The notes beneath the pieces are model-generated. The model was not told where the DNA came from, ran no database searches, and saw only the letters and a program-made list of their open reading frames with translations. The position numbers were made by a program, and so were the translations under genes. 49,126 nt of DNA, taken from Deinococcus aerolatus (GTDB lineage: Bacteria; Deinococcota; Deinococci; Deinococcales; Deinococcaceae). Where the stretch lies: NCBI RefSeq assembly GCF_014647055.1, contig NZ_BMOL01000021.1, positions 1 through 49,126 on the forward strand. Direction: 5' to 3'. Shown here one piece after another: positions 39,400 to 49,076 of this stretch (position 1 is the stretch's first letter; the number at the start of each line of letters is the position of its first letter).

Positions 39400-40143
39400 A
39401 TGCTGGACAACATTCTAAACAGCGTCAAGCGCGGGGCCGAGCGTGTGCAGCGCCGGGGCGAGGAAGTGGCCCAGGTGGCCCGCCTGCGCCTGGAAACCTT
39501 TCAGCTGGGCCGCGAACTGGAAGGCCACTTTGCCCGTCTGGGCCGCGCGTATCACGCGGGGGCCGAGAAGGACACCCTGGGCGGGATTCAGGACGAGATC
39601 CGCCGAGTGGAGCAGGAAATCAGTGCCCGCGAACGCCTGATCAGCGAGCTGGACGAGGAGCCAAAGCCGGACGGCGAGATGACCGTGTACTCGCCCGACG
39701 GCACGGCGCAGCAGGACCCCAGGCAACAGGACACCGTGCAGCAGCCTGCCGCTTCCGCGGCCTCACCCGTCCAGCCGAACAACCGCCCCAACTTCATCGG
39801 GGCCGCTCCGGTGGGTGCCACCGAGCCCAACATCGGCGCCGCCGTCCCCCACCCCAATCAGGAGGGTTCCACCATGACTAATCCCCGTCCCGACAAGGAG
39901 CGTCTGGAGCAGCAGCGCGGCGAGATCAACCTGAACCAGACGGACCGCAGCCACCACGACGCCTCGCAGGGAGACTACACGTCACCCGATCCCACGGTGC
40001 AGCATGCCGACGAGCTGCTGGAGCCGGGCGACAGCACCGCCGGCGTTGCCCTGGAAGCCGAGCGCGATAAGGTCTTTCGCCACGACAACATGGTAGAGGA
40101 AGGCAAACGCGCCAGCGAGAATCCCGATCCGTTGGATCTGTAG
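39400..40143 (+). CDS. Uncharacterised coiled-coil protein with internal start
   Basis: 247 residues. Residues 1-95 are helical and coiled-coil-like (LDNILNSVKRGAERVQRRGEEVAQ, IQDEIRRVEQEISARERLISELDEE); then a Gln/Pro/Ala linker, and a polar C-terminal part with GAAVPHPNQEGSTMTNPRPDKER. An internal ATG at 39874 has a Shine-Dalgarno (GGAGG at 39861-39865), suggesting a second product. CAGACT precedes ATG 39400 by seven bases. No family recognised; the C-terminal 89 residues resemble an independent, disordered, stress-type small protein. It may be a fusion or a nested gene. Confidence 0.6.
   Translation: MLDNILNSVKRGAERVQRRGEEVAQVARLRLETFQLGRELEGHFARLGRAYHAGAEKDTLGGIQDEIRRVEQEISARERLISELDEEPKPDGEMTVYSPDGTAQQDPRQQDTVQQPAASAASPVQPNNRPNFIGAAPVGATEPNIGAAVPHPNQEGSTMTNPRPDKERLEQQRGEINLNQTDRSHHDASQGDYTSPDPTVQHADELLEPGDSTAGVALEAERDKVFRHDNMVEEGKRASENPDPLDL
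39874..40143 (+). CDS. Possible nested 89-residue protein
   Basis: Same frame as the 39400 gene. ATG 39874 has GGAGG with an eight-base spacer, much better than the surrounding gene's own start. The product is highly polar (MTNPRPDKERLEQQRGEI at the start), rich in Asp, Glu, Gln and His. Expression as a separate product is an inference. Confidence 0.4.
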   Translation: MTNPRPDKERLEQQRGEINLNQTDRSHHDASQGDYTSPDPTVQHADELLEPGDSTAGVALEAERDKVFRHDNMVEEGKRASENPDPLDL

Positions 40144-40187
40144 AGACAAGTTCCGGAAGGGGAGACTGAAGAGCCTCCCCACTGGGC

Positions 40188-40976
<789 letters not shown>

Positions 40977-41014
40977 GGCCCCAGCCTAGCGTCCATTTCG
41001 CTACACTCGCGTGA

Positions 41015-41431
41015 ATGAGTGATGCCCCCGCCTCTGCCCCCACCGGCCTGCCCACCGTGCTGGCGCTGGACGTGAGCAAATCGCGGATCGGGTTTGCGGT
41101 CAACGCCGGGCGGCTGGCCTTCGGGCGCGGCAGCGTGGACCGCAAGCGCCTGCCGCTGGACCTGAAGGCCGTTCGCCTGAAGGTCCACGAAACCGGGGCA
41201 GGGCTGCTGCTGCTGGGGCTGCCGCTGCGAACGGACGGCCTGCACAGCCCCTCGGCGGACCGGGTGCGGGCTTTCGGCAGGATTCTGCTGGAACAGGGCT
41301 ACACGGTGGCCTACCAGGATGAACGGTTCACCACCCGCCGCGCCCGTGAACTGGGCGCCAGCGACGAGGACGAGGCGGCGGCAGTGCAGATTCTGGAGCT
41401 GTACCTGATGGGCAGGGCCGATTCCGCTTGA
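41015..41431 (+). CDS. ruvX: Holliday-junction resolvase-like RuvX (YqgF)
   Basis: 138 residues. RNase H fold: LALDVSKSRIGFAV (first acidic residue), LLLGLPLRTDG, and YTVAYQDERFTTRRA, with an acidic C-terminal DEDEAAAVQILELYL. YqgF/RuvX proteins act in 16S rRNA 5' maturation and perhaps recombination. The first motif carries Ser where a Gly is typical. TACACT (41002-41007) lies seven bases before ATG 41015, and the gene is divergent from the enoyl-CoA hydratase. Confidence 0.87.
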   Translation: MSDAPASAPTGLPTVLALDVSKSRIGFAVNAGRLAFGRGSVDRKRLPLDLKAVRLKVHETGAGLLLLGLPLRTDGLHSPSADRVRAFGRILLEQGYTVAYQDERFTTRRARELGASDEDEAAAVQILELYLMGRADSA

Positions 41432-41553
41432 GTTGATTTCCGCGCTGTGTATCTGGACCAGTGGCAGGCGGATGGAGAGCCCCCACATTCAGGGGGGAGG
41501 GCAACCCTGATCGGGTAATGGTTTTGGCAGGGTGCGGGCGGCAGACTGGAAGC

Positions 41554-43794
41554 ATGTCGCAACATCGTCCCGCCGCCGCCAGGAAGTCACCGCACGCCCG
41601 AGTGACCGGCCCAGCCCACGCCAGTGGAGACTGGGCCACTCAGGGCGCCACGATGATCATCGTTGTTCTGTTTACGCTGTTGCTGCTGGCCGGCATTCTG
41701 GCCGCCACCCTGCAGTTGGGGCTGAGCAGCCGACAGAACACCGGAGACCAGGCCTCGACGCTTGTCGCGCAGTACGCGGCAGAGTCGAACATCAGCGCGG
41801 TACGCAGCAGGTTCCGGGACTATCAGAATCTGCTGACCACCAACTGGACCGACTCGAGCGGCACCACGGTCACGAACCTCCAGATGGTGTGGGGAACCCT
41901 GCCGTCAATGGTAGAGGCCGATGCCAAGGCCTTCTGCGGTCAGTCTGGAGTCAGTAATCCCTGGAAGCCCGCCAGCGACTTTGCAACGCCACGTGAGCAA
42001 AAGGATGCGGAGCTTTTTCCAGCAGCTGTGGAATGTGTGGCCGTGGCCGCGCCCACCGCGAATTCGTACAGCATTATGGCCGACGCTGTGACACCAGCAG
42101 CCTATACCCAGTTGCCTGCTTCGGAGCGTCCACCGGTGGGGGCCAGCCGTGCTCAGATCCAGAACTGGTGGCTAACCAACATGACTAATGTCTCTCTGGG
42201 GGACATCAAATATGATATTCGTCCCCTTCGGGTGGTCAAACTCACGGCCAGCCGCTACAGGTTCTATATGGGGGTCACCAGCGTATCTGTGAAAGGTGAT
42301 GTCGATGGGGCCAGACGCTTTTTATCTGCGAACAGAACTACCAACGGCGATTGGTGGTTTGAAATAACCATTCCCAACCCATTCGAAAATGTCTTGTTCA
42401 TCAATGAATGGCGTTCCGACGATGGCGGATTTTATAATGATGTCATTGATGGCGACCTGTTTACTAACCAGAAAGTGAGGATGCTCTTCGGTGTCAATAA
42501 AGCGGTATTTAAAGGCAAGGTGAGAAGTGTTGGATGTACAAGTTTTCCATCGACGTCTGCTCCATTGGGATCGGACTGTGAGAAGAAAGATGGAGCGGGA
42601 TTCTATGGGGAATATAAGACGCTAATCAAGCCCGCCACAGCTGCCGTTTCTTCTGGTATTGACGCGATAAACGCCGATCTCAGGAAGAAGATGGAAACTC
42701 AGGGTACGAAGTTCGATGCAACCGGACCTAAAGATGTCAGTTTTACAGAAAGCTATCAGCGTCTCCCTGTAAACAATAATGACCAGCGGGATACAGCTAT
42801 CGCGGGCGGCTTGGTCCTTGGGGAAAACGAGGCTGGAGTTGAAATGCTGGCTGGAGATGTCAATGGCAATCCATTGGCAGAGTACGATGTCGATAAGTCT
42901 GCCTGGAAAGAACCCACGCCCACTTATCAGTACATTCGTATTAAAACAAAGGATGATTCCAAAAGATACAATACCTCGACTTGGCTTGAGGTTGATGAAA
43001 AGATTTATAAAGATTGGCCTACTGAATTCAGGAATTCATTTAACTCTACGGGATTGCCTCCTTACTACGTCCGTCCAAAAATTGTCGATAATACTCGGGA
43101 GTATAGATTCGGCAGCGATAATATTTTATATATGAAGAGCGGGAGCAGCTGGCTGCCAACTGGTAAAACTTTTAATGGTGTTATCTATAGCGACAAGGAC
43201 GTGGCCGTTTCGGGGCCTTTCAGAAAGGAGACCAGCACGTCGGCGGATGTAAGCAAAATGCCGCCTGCTCTGGCCTCATTCGCCAGAATCAACGTGACAG
43301 GTAGTGACAAGATAACCCTGAATACTGATCTAACCATGTCCAATACACCCTGTGACAACGCCAATTCTCAGAAGGGGTGTCCAAAGGCTGGAAGCCTGGA
43401 GCCAACCAATGCTCTGGTTATTTTCACGCCCAACAAAGATATTACGATGAGCACACTGACTCAGAGTGAAGCAACCTACCATGCTGCAATCATGGCAAGC
43501 CAGGGAACATTCGATGTCGAAGACTACGATAAGCGGAGGGTTCAGGGGTCCCGGCATGTGATTGGTAGCGTTGTGGAAGATCGCTATGGACTCAACGGTG
43601 TGGCGCAACTGTCAAGCGGAAAAGTGATCTTGACGCGTGGCTATGGTGATGATTTCTCATTCGACAACAGATTGCGAAAAGATATCCTTCCCGCTTCTCC
43701 TATTGTGCAGATCTGGGGCGGGGCAGACGCCCTGAATACCCAGAAGCGACTGACAAATCTCACCTGGAAACAGGTCAACTCGGGAAGCTTCTGA
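41554..43794 (+). CDS. Large PilX-like type IV pilus minor pilin component
   Basis: About 746 residues. An N-terminal hydrophobic helix (TMIIVVLFTLLLLAGILAA, residues ~34-52) without the usual prepilin Glu is typical of PilX-like proteins. The long C-terminal part is beta-rich with eight or more cysteines. Bases from ~42180 to ~43700 are clearly more AT-rich, with codons such as AAA, TTT, ATA and GAT that neighbours avoid, suggesting transferred or rapidly evolving sequence. CAGACT precedes ATG 41554 by six bases. It leads a four-gene operon; the next ATG overlaps its stop. Confidence 0.8.
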   Translation: MSQHRPAAARKSPHARVTGPAHASGDWATQGATMIIVVLFTLLLLAGILAATLQLGLSSRQNTGDQASTLVAQYAAESNISAVRSRFRDYQNLLTTNWTDSSGTTVTNLQMVWGTLPSMVEADAKAFCGQSGVSNPWKPASDFATPREQKDAELFPAAVECVAVAAPTANSYSIMADAVTPAAYTQLPASERPPVGASRAQIQNWWLTNMTNVSLGDIKYDIRPLRVVKLTASRYRFYMGVTSVSVKGDVDGARRFLSANRTTNGDWWFEITIPNPFENVLFINEWRSDDGGFYNDVIDGDLFTNQKVRMLFGVNKAVFKGKVRSVGCTSFPSTSAPLGSDCEKKDGAGFYGEYKTLIKPATAAVSSGIDAINADLRKKMETQGTKFDATGPKDVSFTESYQRLPVNNNDQRDTAIAGGLVLGENEAGVEMLAGDVNGNPLAEYDVDKSAWKEPTPTYQYIRIKTKDDSKRYNTSTWLEVDEKIYKDWPTEFRNSFNSTGLPPYYVRPKIVDNTREYRFGSDNILYMKSGSSWLPTGKTFNGVIYSDKDVAVSGPFRKETSTSADVSKMPPALASFARINVTGSDKITLNTDLTMSNTPCDNANSQKGCPKAGSLEPTNALVIFTPNKDITMSTLTQSEATYHAAIMASQGTFDVEDYDKRRVQGSRHVIGSVVEDRYGLNGVAQLSSGKVILTRGYGDDFSFDNRLRKDILPASPIVQIWGGADALNTQKRLTNLTWKQVNSGSF

Positions 43795-44255
43795 TGAGCC
43801 GTCAAGGATTTACCCTGATCGAGATTCTGGTTGTTGTGGCCATTATTGGCATCCTCATGGGCATCTTCGGCTTGAGTCTCATCCGCAGCATCCGCACCGC
43901 AGAGCTGCGCGAGGCCGCCACACAGGTGGCCACCGACTTCCGGCGTGCCCGCTCACAGGCGCAGCGGGGCAGCGCGGACGTTGTGCTTGTCTTGCCTGGC
44001 ACGGGCGGAAGCCAGCTCTACAAGGTCGATACTGTGCAGAAGGTCTTGCCGAACGGGATCCAGGTGATCTGCAAGACGACCTGTGGCAGTGGAACAACGA
44101 CCAATGTGACCTATCAGGCCCCCTACGGGGAGCTGGGGGCGGGGGCGACGGGAAGCGTCTACACCGTCAAAAGTCCCGTGAGCGGAATCAACGATCTCGA
44201 GATCAGGATTGTCGGTGTGACCGGAAAGGTCATTCTGACCAAGGCGGGATCCTGA
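43794..44255 (+). CDS. Type IV pilin-like, FimT/GspH-type
   Basis: 153 residues. The prepilin peptidase site is MSRQG|FTLIEILVVVAI, with Glu5 of the mature protein present, then a helix and a GspH-type globular domain. Pseudopilins of this type prime pilus assembly; the rest (VVVLPGTGG, CKTTCGS) carries two Cys. The ATG overlaps the stop of the previous gene by one base (TGATG). The base composition is back to high GC here, unlike the preceding ORF. Confidence 0.92.
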   Translation: MSRQGFTLIEILVVVAIIGILMGIFGLSLIRSIRTAELREAATQVATDFRRARSQAQRGSADVVLVLPGTGGSQLYKVDTVQKVLPNGIQVICKTTCGSGTTTNVTYQAPYGELGAGATGSVYTVKSPVSGINDLEIRIVGVTGKVILTKAGS

Positions 44256-44783
44256 ATGACAGATGCGGCAAACTCAACCCGACAGCGGAGTAGGGCTGTG
44301 GAACAGGGCTTCACCATCATCGAGATTCTCGTGGCCATTGCCCTGCTGGGAATTCTGGCAGCAGTATTGATGGCCACCCTGACAGGCAGCCTGAACCTCA
44401 ATCGTCAGAGTCAACGCCAACTCGACACGGCCACCCGTGCCCAGCAAGTGTTGGAGAGCATTCGGGGAGCGTGGGCCGATACGTCGGCGGGGGTCATCTC
44501 ATCGAACTATGAACGGGCCTGCGCGCCGTCATCCACCGTTGCCCTCAACGGCCTGAGTGCCACGTACATTAACCTCAACTCCAGGGCACAGCCGATCAAC
44601 GCCAGCGGCGCAGTCATCAGCGCTCCCAGCGGGACGAATGTCATCATCACGGCGAATTGTTCGGCCCAGCCCCTTGTCCAGATGACGGGCGGTACACCGT
44701 ACCCTATGCGCCGCCTGATCGTCAGCTCAAACACCGGCGCGCAGGATATTGTCCTGACCCTTGATGTGCTGAGGCCCCAATGA
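44256..44783 (+). CDS. Type IV pilin-like, PilV/GspI-type
   Basis: 175 residues. Prepilin motif VEQG|FTIIEILVAIALLGILAAVL with Glu5; a 17-residue leader. The globular part has two Cys (RACAPS, ANCSAQ). The start follows the previous stop directly (TGAATG), and its TGA overlaps the next ATG by one base in ATGA, so the minor pilins are coupled. Assignment to PilV versus another minor pilin is by order and size. Confidence 0.88.
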   Translation: MTDAANSTRQRSRAVEQGFTIIEILVAIALLGILAAVLMATLTGSLNLNRQSQRQLDTATRAQQVLESIRGAWADTSAGVISSNYERACAPSSTVALNGLSATYINLNSRAQPINASGAVISAPSGTNVIITANCSAQPLVQMTGGTPYPMRRLIVSSNTGAQDIVLTLDVLRPQ

Positions 44784-45625
44784 AACAGCTGACACAGGCA
44801 GGATTCACCCTGCTGGAACTGCTGATTGGCATGGCCCTGATGGGCCTCGTGCTGACAGTCCTCCTGAACATTTTTACCCAGGGCACTCAAGTGTCCACGC
44901 AGTCCAGCAGCCGCGCCGAGATGCAACAGGAAATGTTGAATGCCCAGCAGCTCATTGCTGGAAAACTGAAAGAAGCCTGGTACATCTATCCACCTGGACT
45001 GACCATAAACATGACAGGCACCTCGCTGACCCAGAGGCCTGCGGGTGGCAACACTTGGGTGGTGGGTACTGATCCTGTTCTGGCGATGGTCCTGCCGCCC
45101 AGGAACGCTACCCTGAGTTGCGCTACGACCACCTCAACCAGTACGAGCGGCCCAGATGGCTGTTACCGCTTCCTGGCCTACTATCCGGTCAAACGCTCCG
45201 TATGGGTCCTGGGCACGGGCACAGGCAGCTGGAGGAACCCAGGATCGGATGACACCAATGGGGAAACCTGGATTCTGGCCGAGTACCGGGGCACCATCGC
45301 CCCTGGTGCCGGAGGATCGGTCCCCACCACGCCTCCCAGTGTGCCGACCGGCAACAGCGCCAACATTCTCTCTGACTACATTGCTCCGACCACCGCCACG
45401 ACAGGCTTTACGACCACCTCACCCATCAATAACACCTACACCATGTTTACCTATGTGGCGGCGGACGGCACAGCGGCCACGGCCAGCAAACCGGTCACTG
45501 GCGTGACCCTTAATCTGGCCACCACTCGCAAGGTTGCTGGCACCACCCTGCGCCTGCCCAGCGCCTCCGGCACGTACACCATCTCGGTCTATCCCACCAA
45601 CCTGGGCAAAGTCGCCTCCAACTGA
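44780..45625 (+). CDS. Type IV pilin-like, PilW/GspJ-type
   Basis: 281 residues. Prepilin motif TQAG|FTLLELLIGMALMGLVLT with Glu5. The globular part is Thr/Ser-rich with a disordered middle (APTTATTGFTTTSPIN). It closes the operon pilX-like, GspH, GspI, GspJ order. In other bacteria this set forms the pilus tip complex or DNA-uptake pilus. A short hairpin CACGC/GCGTG at 45649-45667 follows, weakly terminator-like. No pilus ATPase genes are in the window. Confidence 0.88.
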   Translation: MKQLTQAGFTLLELLIGMALMGLVLTVLLNIFTQGTQVSTQSSSRAEMQQEMLNAQQLIAGKLKEAWYIYPPGLTINMTGTSLTQRPAGGNTWVVGTDPVLAMVLPPRNATLSCATTTSTSTSGPDGCYRFLAYYPVKRSVWVLGTGTGSWRNPGSDDTNGETWILAEYRGTIAPGAGGSVPTTPPSVPTGNSANILSDYIAPTTATTGFTTTSPINNTYTMFTYVAADGTAATASKPVTGVTLNLATTRKVAGTTLRLPSASGTYTISVYPTNLGKVASN

Positions 45626-45687
45626 GCGCCGTTCACCAGTTCTGAGCCTTCACGCCTGCCCTTGCGTGGAGGCCCTACACTTCTTCC

Positions 45688-47382
45688 ATGCTCGTTTCCG
45701 ACCGCGTCCAGGCCCTGCTTTCGCGTGAGCGCACGCTGCTCTCGGACCTTCAGGCCTTTCTGGAAACCCAGGGGGCGCCGCCCGAAGTGATCGAGCACGC
45801 CCGCACGGCGGCCCGCTCCCTGGATGAAACGTTCCTGCTGGTGGTGGTGGGCGAATTCAACGCGGGCAAGAGCAGTTTTGTCAACGCCCTGCTGGGCGCA
45901 CAGGTGCTGCCCGAGGGCGTCACGCCCACCACCGACCGCATCTACGTGCTGGTGCATGGCGAGAAGGCCGGGCAGATGCAGGCCACCCGCGATCCCTTTG
46001 TCAGCCGCCTGACCTACCCGCTGCCCAGCCTGGAAGGCGTGGCGCTGGTGGATACCCCCGGCACCAACGCGATCATCCGCCAGCATCAGGCGTTGACTGA
46101 GGGCTTCTTGCCCCGCGCCGATCTGGTGCTGTTTCTGACCAGCAGTGACCGCCCCTTCACCGAGTCCGAGCGTCAGTTCCTGAGCCTGGCCGCCCGCTGG
46201 GGCCGCAGCGTGATCATGGTGGTCAACAAGGCCGATCTGCTGGAAACCCAGGAGCAGAAGGCACAGGTGCGCGAGTTTGTGGAAACCGGGGCGCGCGGCG
46301 TGCTGGGCCTGACGCCGCCGGTCCTGCTGATCAGCGCGCGGGCCGAGCAGCGCGGCGGTGATCCTGGGTTCCACGCGCTGCGCGAGGTGCTGAAGATGCG
46401 CCTGTCCGAAACCGAGCGCACCCGCCTCAAGCTGCAAAACCCGCTGGGCACGGCGGCGGAACTGCTGTCAGGCGAGATCACCCGTGCCGAGGCGGCGCGC
46501 CAGACCCTCGCGGAAGACCTGAGCATCCTGCGCGATCTGGAAGGCCAGCGTGAGCATCACCGCGTCACCATGCTGGGCGAACTCGACGGCCAGCTTAACC
46601 GGGTGGCCCGGCTGCTTTCCGAGTTCGAGACACGCGCCGACCGCTTTATCGACGACAAATTGCGCTTCGGCAACATCCGGGGTCTGCTGAACAGCCGCCA
46701 GCTGGAAGAACAGTTCCGTGCCGAGGCGGTGGCGGACCTGCCCGGCGCGATTGACCGTCAGTTCGGCAGCATGATTGACCGCTTTGTGGAGGCCAACCTG
46801 CACTTCTGGGAGGACGTGCAGGCCTTTCTGATCCGCCGTCAGCCGTCCAACGAGGTGGCCCGCACCCGCTTTGCCTATGACCGGGGCGCCCTGCTGGAAA
46901 GCATTGCCGGCAGCGCCCACGATCATCTGGAGAACGTGACCGAGAACGAGCTGGCCCGTCAGCTGGCCCGCGACGCGGAGGACGCGATGAAGGGGGCGGT
47001 GGGCGGTCTGGCCGGTGGGCTGGGCATCGGGGCGGGCATCGGGGCCCTGATCGGCGCGTCGGCGCTGGACTTCACGGGCGGCATCTTGGCGGGCCTGACC
47101 CTGGGGAGCCTGGGGCTGTTCGTGCTGCCCAACAAGCGGTTGCAGGCCCACCGGCAGCTGCGGACCAAGATAGAGGGCCTGCGCTCCGCCCTTGAAACCA
47201 TTGTCCGCCGCGAGTACGAGCGTGAGCAGGAGCGCGCCGACGCTCGCCTGCGCGACGCTATCAGCCCCTACACCCGCTTCACGGAGCAGGAGGGCGTAAG
47301 GCTGGAACACGCCAAGGTGCGGGCCGCGGGGCTGGGTGCCCAGCTGGAGGCCCTGAAGGAAGAGGTCGGGGCGCTGGATTGA
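45688..47382 (+). CDS. Bacterial dynamin-like GTPase
   Basis: 564 residues. GTPase motifs: VVVGEFNAGKSSFVNALLG (Walker A), TPTTDRIYV, LVDTPGTNAI, MVVNKADLLE. The middle is helical (stalk), followed by a hydrophobic glycine-rich segment (GGLAGGLGIGAGIGALIGASALDF, residues ~430-455) that may insert into membranes, and a C-terminal coiled region. Such proteins remodel or stabilise membranes. TACACT (45676-45681) lies six bases before ATG 45688. Not part of the pilin operon. Confidence 0.9.
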   Translation: MLVSDRVQALLSRERTLLSDLQAFLETQGAPPEVIEHARTAARSLDETFLLVVVGEFNAGKSSFVNALLGAQVLPEGVTPTTDRIYVLVHGEKAGQMQATRDPFVSRLTYPLPSLEGVALVDTPGTNAIIRQHQALTEGFLPRADLVLFLTSSDRPFTESERQFLSLAARWGRSVIMVVNKADLLETQEQKAQVREFVETGARGVLGLTPPVLLISARAEQRGGDPGFHALREVLKMRLSETERTRLKLQNPLGTAAELLSGEITRAEAARQTLAEDLSILRDLEGQREHHRVTMLGELDGQLNRVARLLSEFETRADRFIDDKLRFGNIRGLLNSRQLEEQFRAEAVADLPGAIDRQFGSMIDRFVEANLHFWEDVQAFLIRRQPSNEVARTRFAYDRGALLESIAGSAHDHLENVTENELARQLARDAEDAMKGAVGGLAGGLGIGAGIGALIGASALDFTGGILAGLTLGSLGLFVLPNKRLQAHRQLRTKIEGLRSALETIVRREYEREQERADARLRDAISPYTRFTEQEGVRLEHAKVRAAGLGAQLEALKEEVGALD

Positions 47383-47420
47383 GGCCACGCCCGCACTTCC
47401 CCGAACAGGCCGGGGTGTGC

Positions 47421-47544
47421 TAGAGTCGCAAGGCTTGTCGGATTTCGTCCGGCGTGGTGTCAGGCCCCCTGCTGCTAGAGGGTGGGGCCAGCGCAGGCCC
47501 CCGGTCACAGCAAAAATCCGACGCGGATCTAAGGAGAAACCAAC
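47421..47544 (+). promoter_or_regulatory. Promoter and structured leader of rpmB
   Basis: Extended -10 TG-C-TAGAGT (47418-47426). The ~110 nt leader can close a long-range 9-bp stem: GTCGGATTT (47437-47445) with AAATCCGAC (47514-47522), enclosing a GGCCCC/GGGGCC hairpin. The second arm can alternatively form TCCG-ACG-CGGA right before the Shine-Dalgarno AAGGAG (47531-47536). Confidence 0.6.
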
Positions 47545-47760
47545 ATGGCGAAAGTATGCGAAGTATGCGGAAAGGGACCGATTGTCGTGAACTCGGTCAT
47601 CCGCCGGGGTAAGGCCCGTGCGGCAGGCGGCGTGGGCCGCAAGGTCACCGGCGTGAGCAAGCGGGTTCAGAAGCCCAACCTCCAGCCCCTGACAGTTACC
47701 CGTGCGGGCACCAGCCTGCGCCTGCGGGTCTGCTCCAAGTGCCGCAAGAGCCTGACCTGA
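47545..47760 (+). CDS. rpmB: 50S ribosomal protein L28
   Basis: 71 residues, close to the family's usual length. [14 protein letters not shown] and [10 protein letters not shown] give a four-cysteine zinc site (C+ type), with NPLQPLTVT-like [18 protein letters not shown] in between. It is a component of the large ribosomal subunit near the exit region. A strong Shine-Dalgarno AAGGAG precedes it. It is a single-gene unit ended by a terminator at 47784-47816, with a leader that looks structured. Confidence 0.97.
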   Translation: MAKVCEVCGKGPIVVNSVIRRGKARAAGGVGRKVTGVSKRVQKPNLQPLTVTRAGTSLRLRVCSKCRKSLT

Positions 47761-47783
47761 ACTAGTTCAGATCCATCAAGAGC

Positions 47784-47816
47784 GCGCCCCCTTCCAAACC
47801 GGGAGGGGGCGCTTTT
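47784..47816 (+). terminator. Intrinsic terminator of rpmB
   Basis: GCGCCCCCTTCC (47784-47795) and GGGAGGGGGCGC (47801-47812), 12 bp with one wobble, then TTTT. Confidence 0.93.
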
Positions 47817-47863
47817 CGTTGTGTTGCAAGTTTTCTATGGACACAGGTCTCAATAACCCAGGC

Positions 47864-48427
47864 TCAGGGCTTCCGGTTCACCTCGTGATCGTCCGACGCG
47901 CGGCCCGGGGCCTTCGGTTTGCGGTCCATCACGAAGCTGCCGATCAGCAGGGCAATGGTGCCCACCACCACGCAACTGTCCGCAATGTTAAAGATGGGAA
48001 AGTCGCCCTGCCCGATGGCGCGGGTGACGGCACTCAGCGGCGGCGCGTGAATCATGTCCGTGACCTTGCCGAAACGCAGTCCATCAATGGCATTGCCGAT
48101 GGCCCCCGCTGAGATCAGGGCGAGCACCACGCTCAGAAAGCGGTGCTGCGGACGCAGGAACAGATACACCAGGATGCCCAGCCCCACCAGCATCCGGCCC
48201 AGGGCCAGCGGAGCGGCAGAACCGCTGAACATGCTCCAGGCCGCGCCGGTGTTGAAGGTCAGCACCCATTCCAGTAGCCCTGGAACGACCACGCGGGGCG
48301 GCGCGCCCTCTTGCAGGTTCGCCAGCGCCCAGGCTTTGAGCGCCTGGTCCGCAAAGATCAGCACGGCGGCAATCAGCAGCGGAAGCCAGAGAGAAGAACG
48401 GGAAGCGCGGTCGGTCAACGTCGGCAC
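47864..48427 (-). CDS. lspA: Lipoprotein signal peptidase (signal peptidase II)
   Basis: 187 residues, four membrane helices. It cleaves the signal of lipidated prolipoproteins such as the lipoprotein encoded at 976-1482. Catalytic Asp motifs: [14 protein letters not shown] and [14 protein letters not shown] 48427 lies seven bases after TATACT (48435-48440, minus strand), fitting a leaderless start. The C-terminus is a short basic tail. It is divergent from luxS, 128 bp between starts. Confidence 0.93.
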   Translation of the reverse strand: MPTLTDRASRSSLWLPLLIAAVLIFADQALKAWALANLQEGAPPRVVVPGLLEWVLTFNTGAAWSMFSGSAAPLALGRMLVGLGILVYLFLRPQHRFLSVVLALISAGAIGNAIDGLRFGKVTDMIHAPPLSAVTRAIGQGDFPIFNIADSCVVVGTIALLIGSFVMDRKPKAPGRASDDHEVNRKP

Positions 48428-48555
48428 GCTGCGCAGTATATGGAGCGCGGCCGGGCAGAATCGGCGGGAACGGTGAGAGCAGAAGAAGGAAATGAAAGGC
48501 GCACTTCACCCGCCGGCCACCTTCTGCCTGGTGACGGCAGGCCACAATAGTCGGC

Positions 48556-49026
48556 ATGGCAAACGTTGAATCTTTTGATCTGGACCACACCAAAGTCAGG
48601 GCGCCCTACGTGCGGCTGGCTGGAGTCAAGACCACCCCGCGTGGCGACAGCATCAGCAAGTACGATTTGCGGCTGCTTCAGCCCAATGCCGGGGCCATTG
48701 AACCTGCCGCCATTCATACCCTCGAACACCTGCTGGCCGGTTACCTGCGCGACCACCTCGACGGCATCGTGGACGTCTCGCCGATGGGCTGCCGCACCGG
48801 CATGTACATGGCCGTGATCGGCGAACCCGACGAGCAGGGCGTTCTGAAAGCCTTCGAGGCAGCTCTTAAGGACACCGCAGCGCACCGCCAACCTATCCCT
48901 GGAGTCAGCGAACTCGAGTGCGGTAACTTCCGTGACCACGATCTGGAAGCGGCCCGCAAACATGCCCAGGACGCACTGGCACAGGGTTTACAGGTCCAGG
49001 AGACGGTGTTGCTGGACCGCTCCTGA
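48556..49026 (+). CDS. luxS: S-ribosylhomocysteine lyase LuxS
   Basis: 156 residues. It cleaves S-ribosylhomocysteine to homocysteine and the autoinducer-2 precursor in the methyl cycle. The metal site is IHTLEHLLAGYLRDH with a later CGNFRDHDL, and the active-site Cys is in MGCRTGMYM. CACAAT (48543-48548) lies seven bases before ATG 48556, again leaderless in layout. Its role may be metabolic as much as signalling. The next gene starts beyond the window under a separate promoter. Confidence 0.97.
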   Translation: MANVESFDLDHTKVRAPYVRLAGVKTTPRGDSISKYDLRLLQPNAGAIEPAAIHTLEHLLAGYLRDHLDGIVDVSPMGCRTGMYMAVIGEPDEQGVLKAFEAALKDTAAHRQPIPGVSELECGNFRDHDLEAARKHAQDALAQGLQVQETVLLDRS

Positions 49027-49047
49027 GCGGCGTATCGAACAGGGGGG

Positions 49048-49076
49048 TTGACAGTTTCACGAATGCCCTGTATCTT
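49048..49076 (+). promoter_or_regulatory. Consensus sigma-70-type promoter reading off the right edge
   Basis: TTGACA (49048-49053), 17-base spacer, TATCTT (49071-49076). The best promoter in the window. A GCCTC-GAGA-GAGGC hairpin follows at 49083-49096; no gene start can be assigned before the window ends. Confidence 0.85.
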
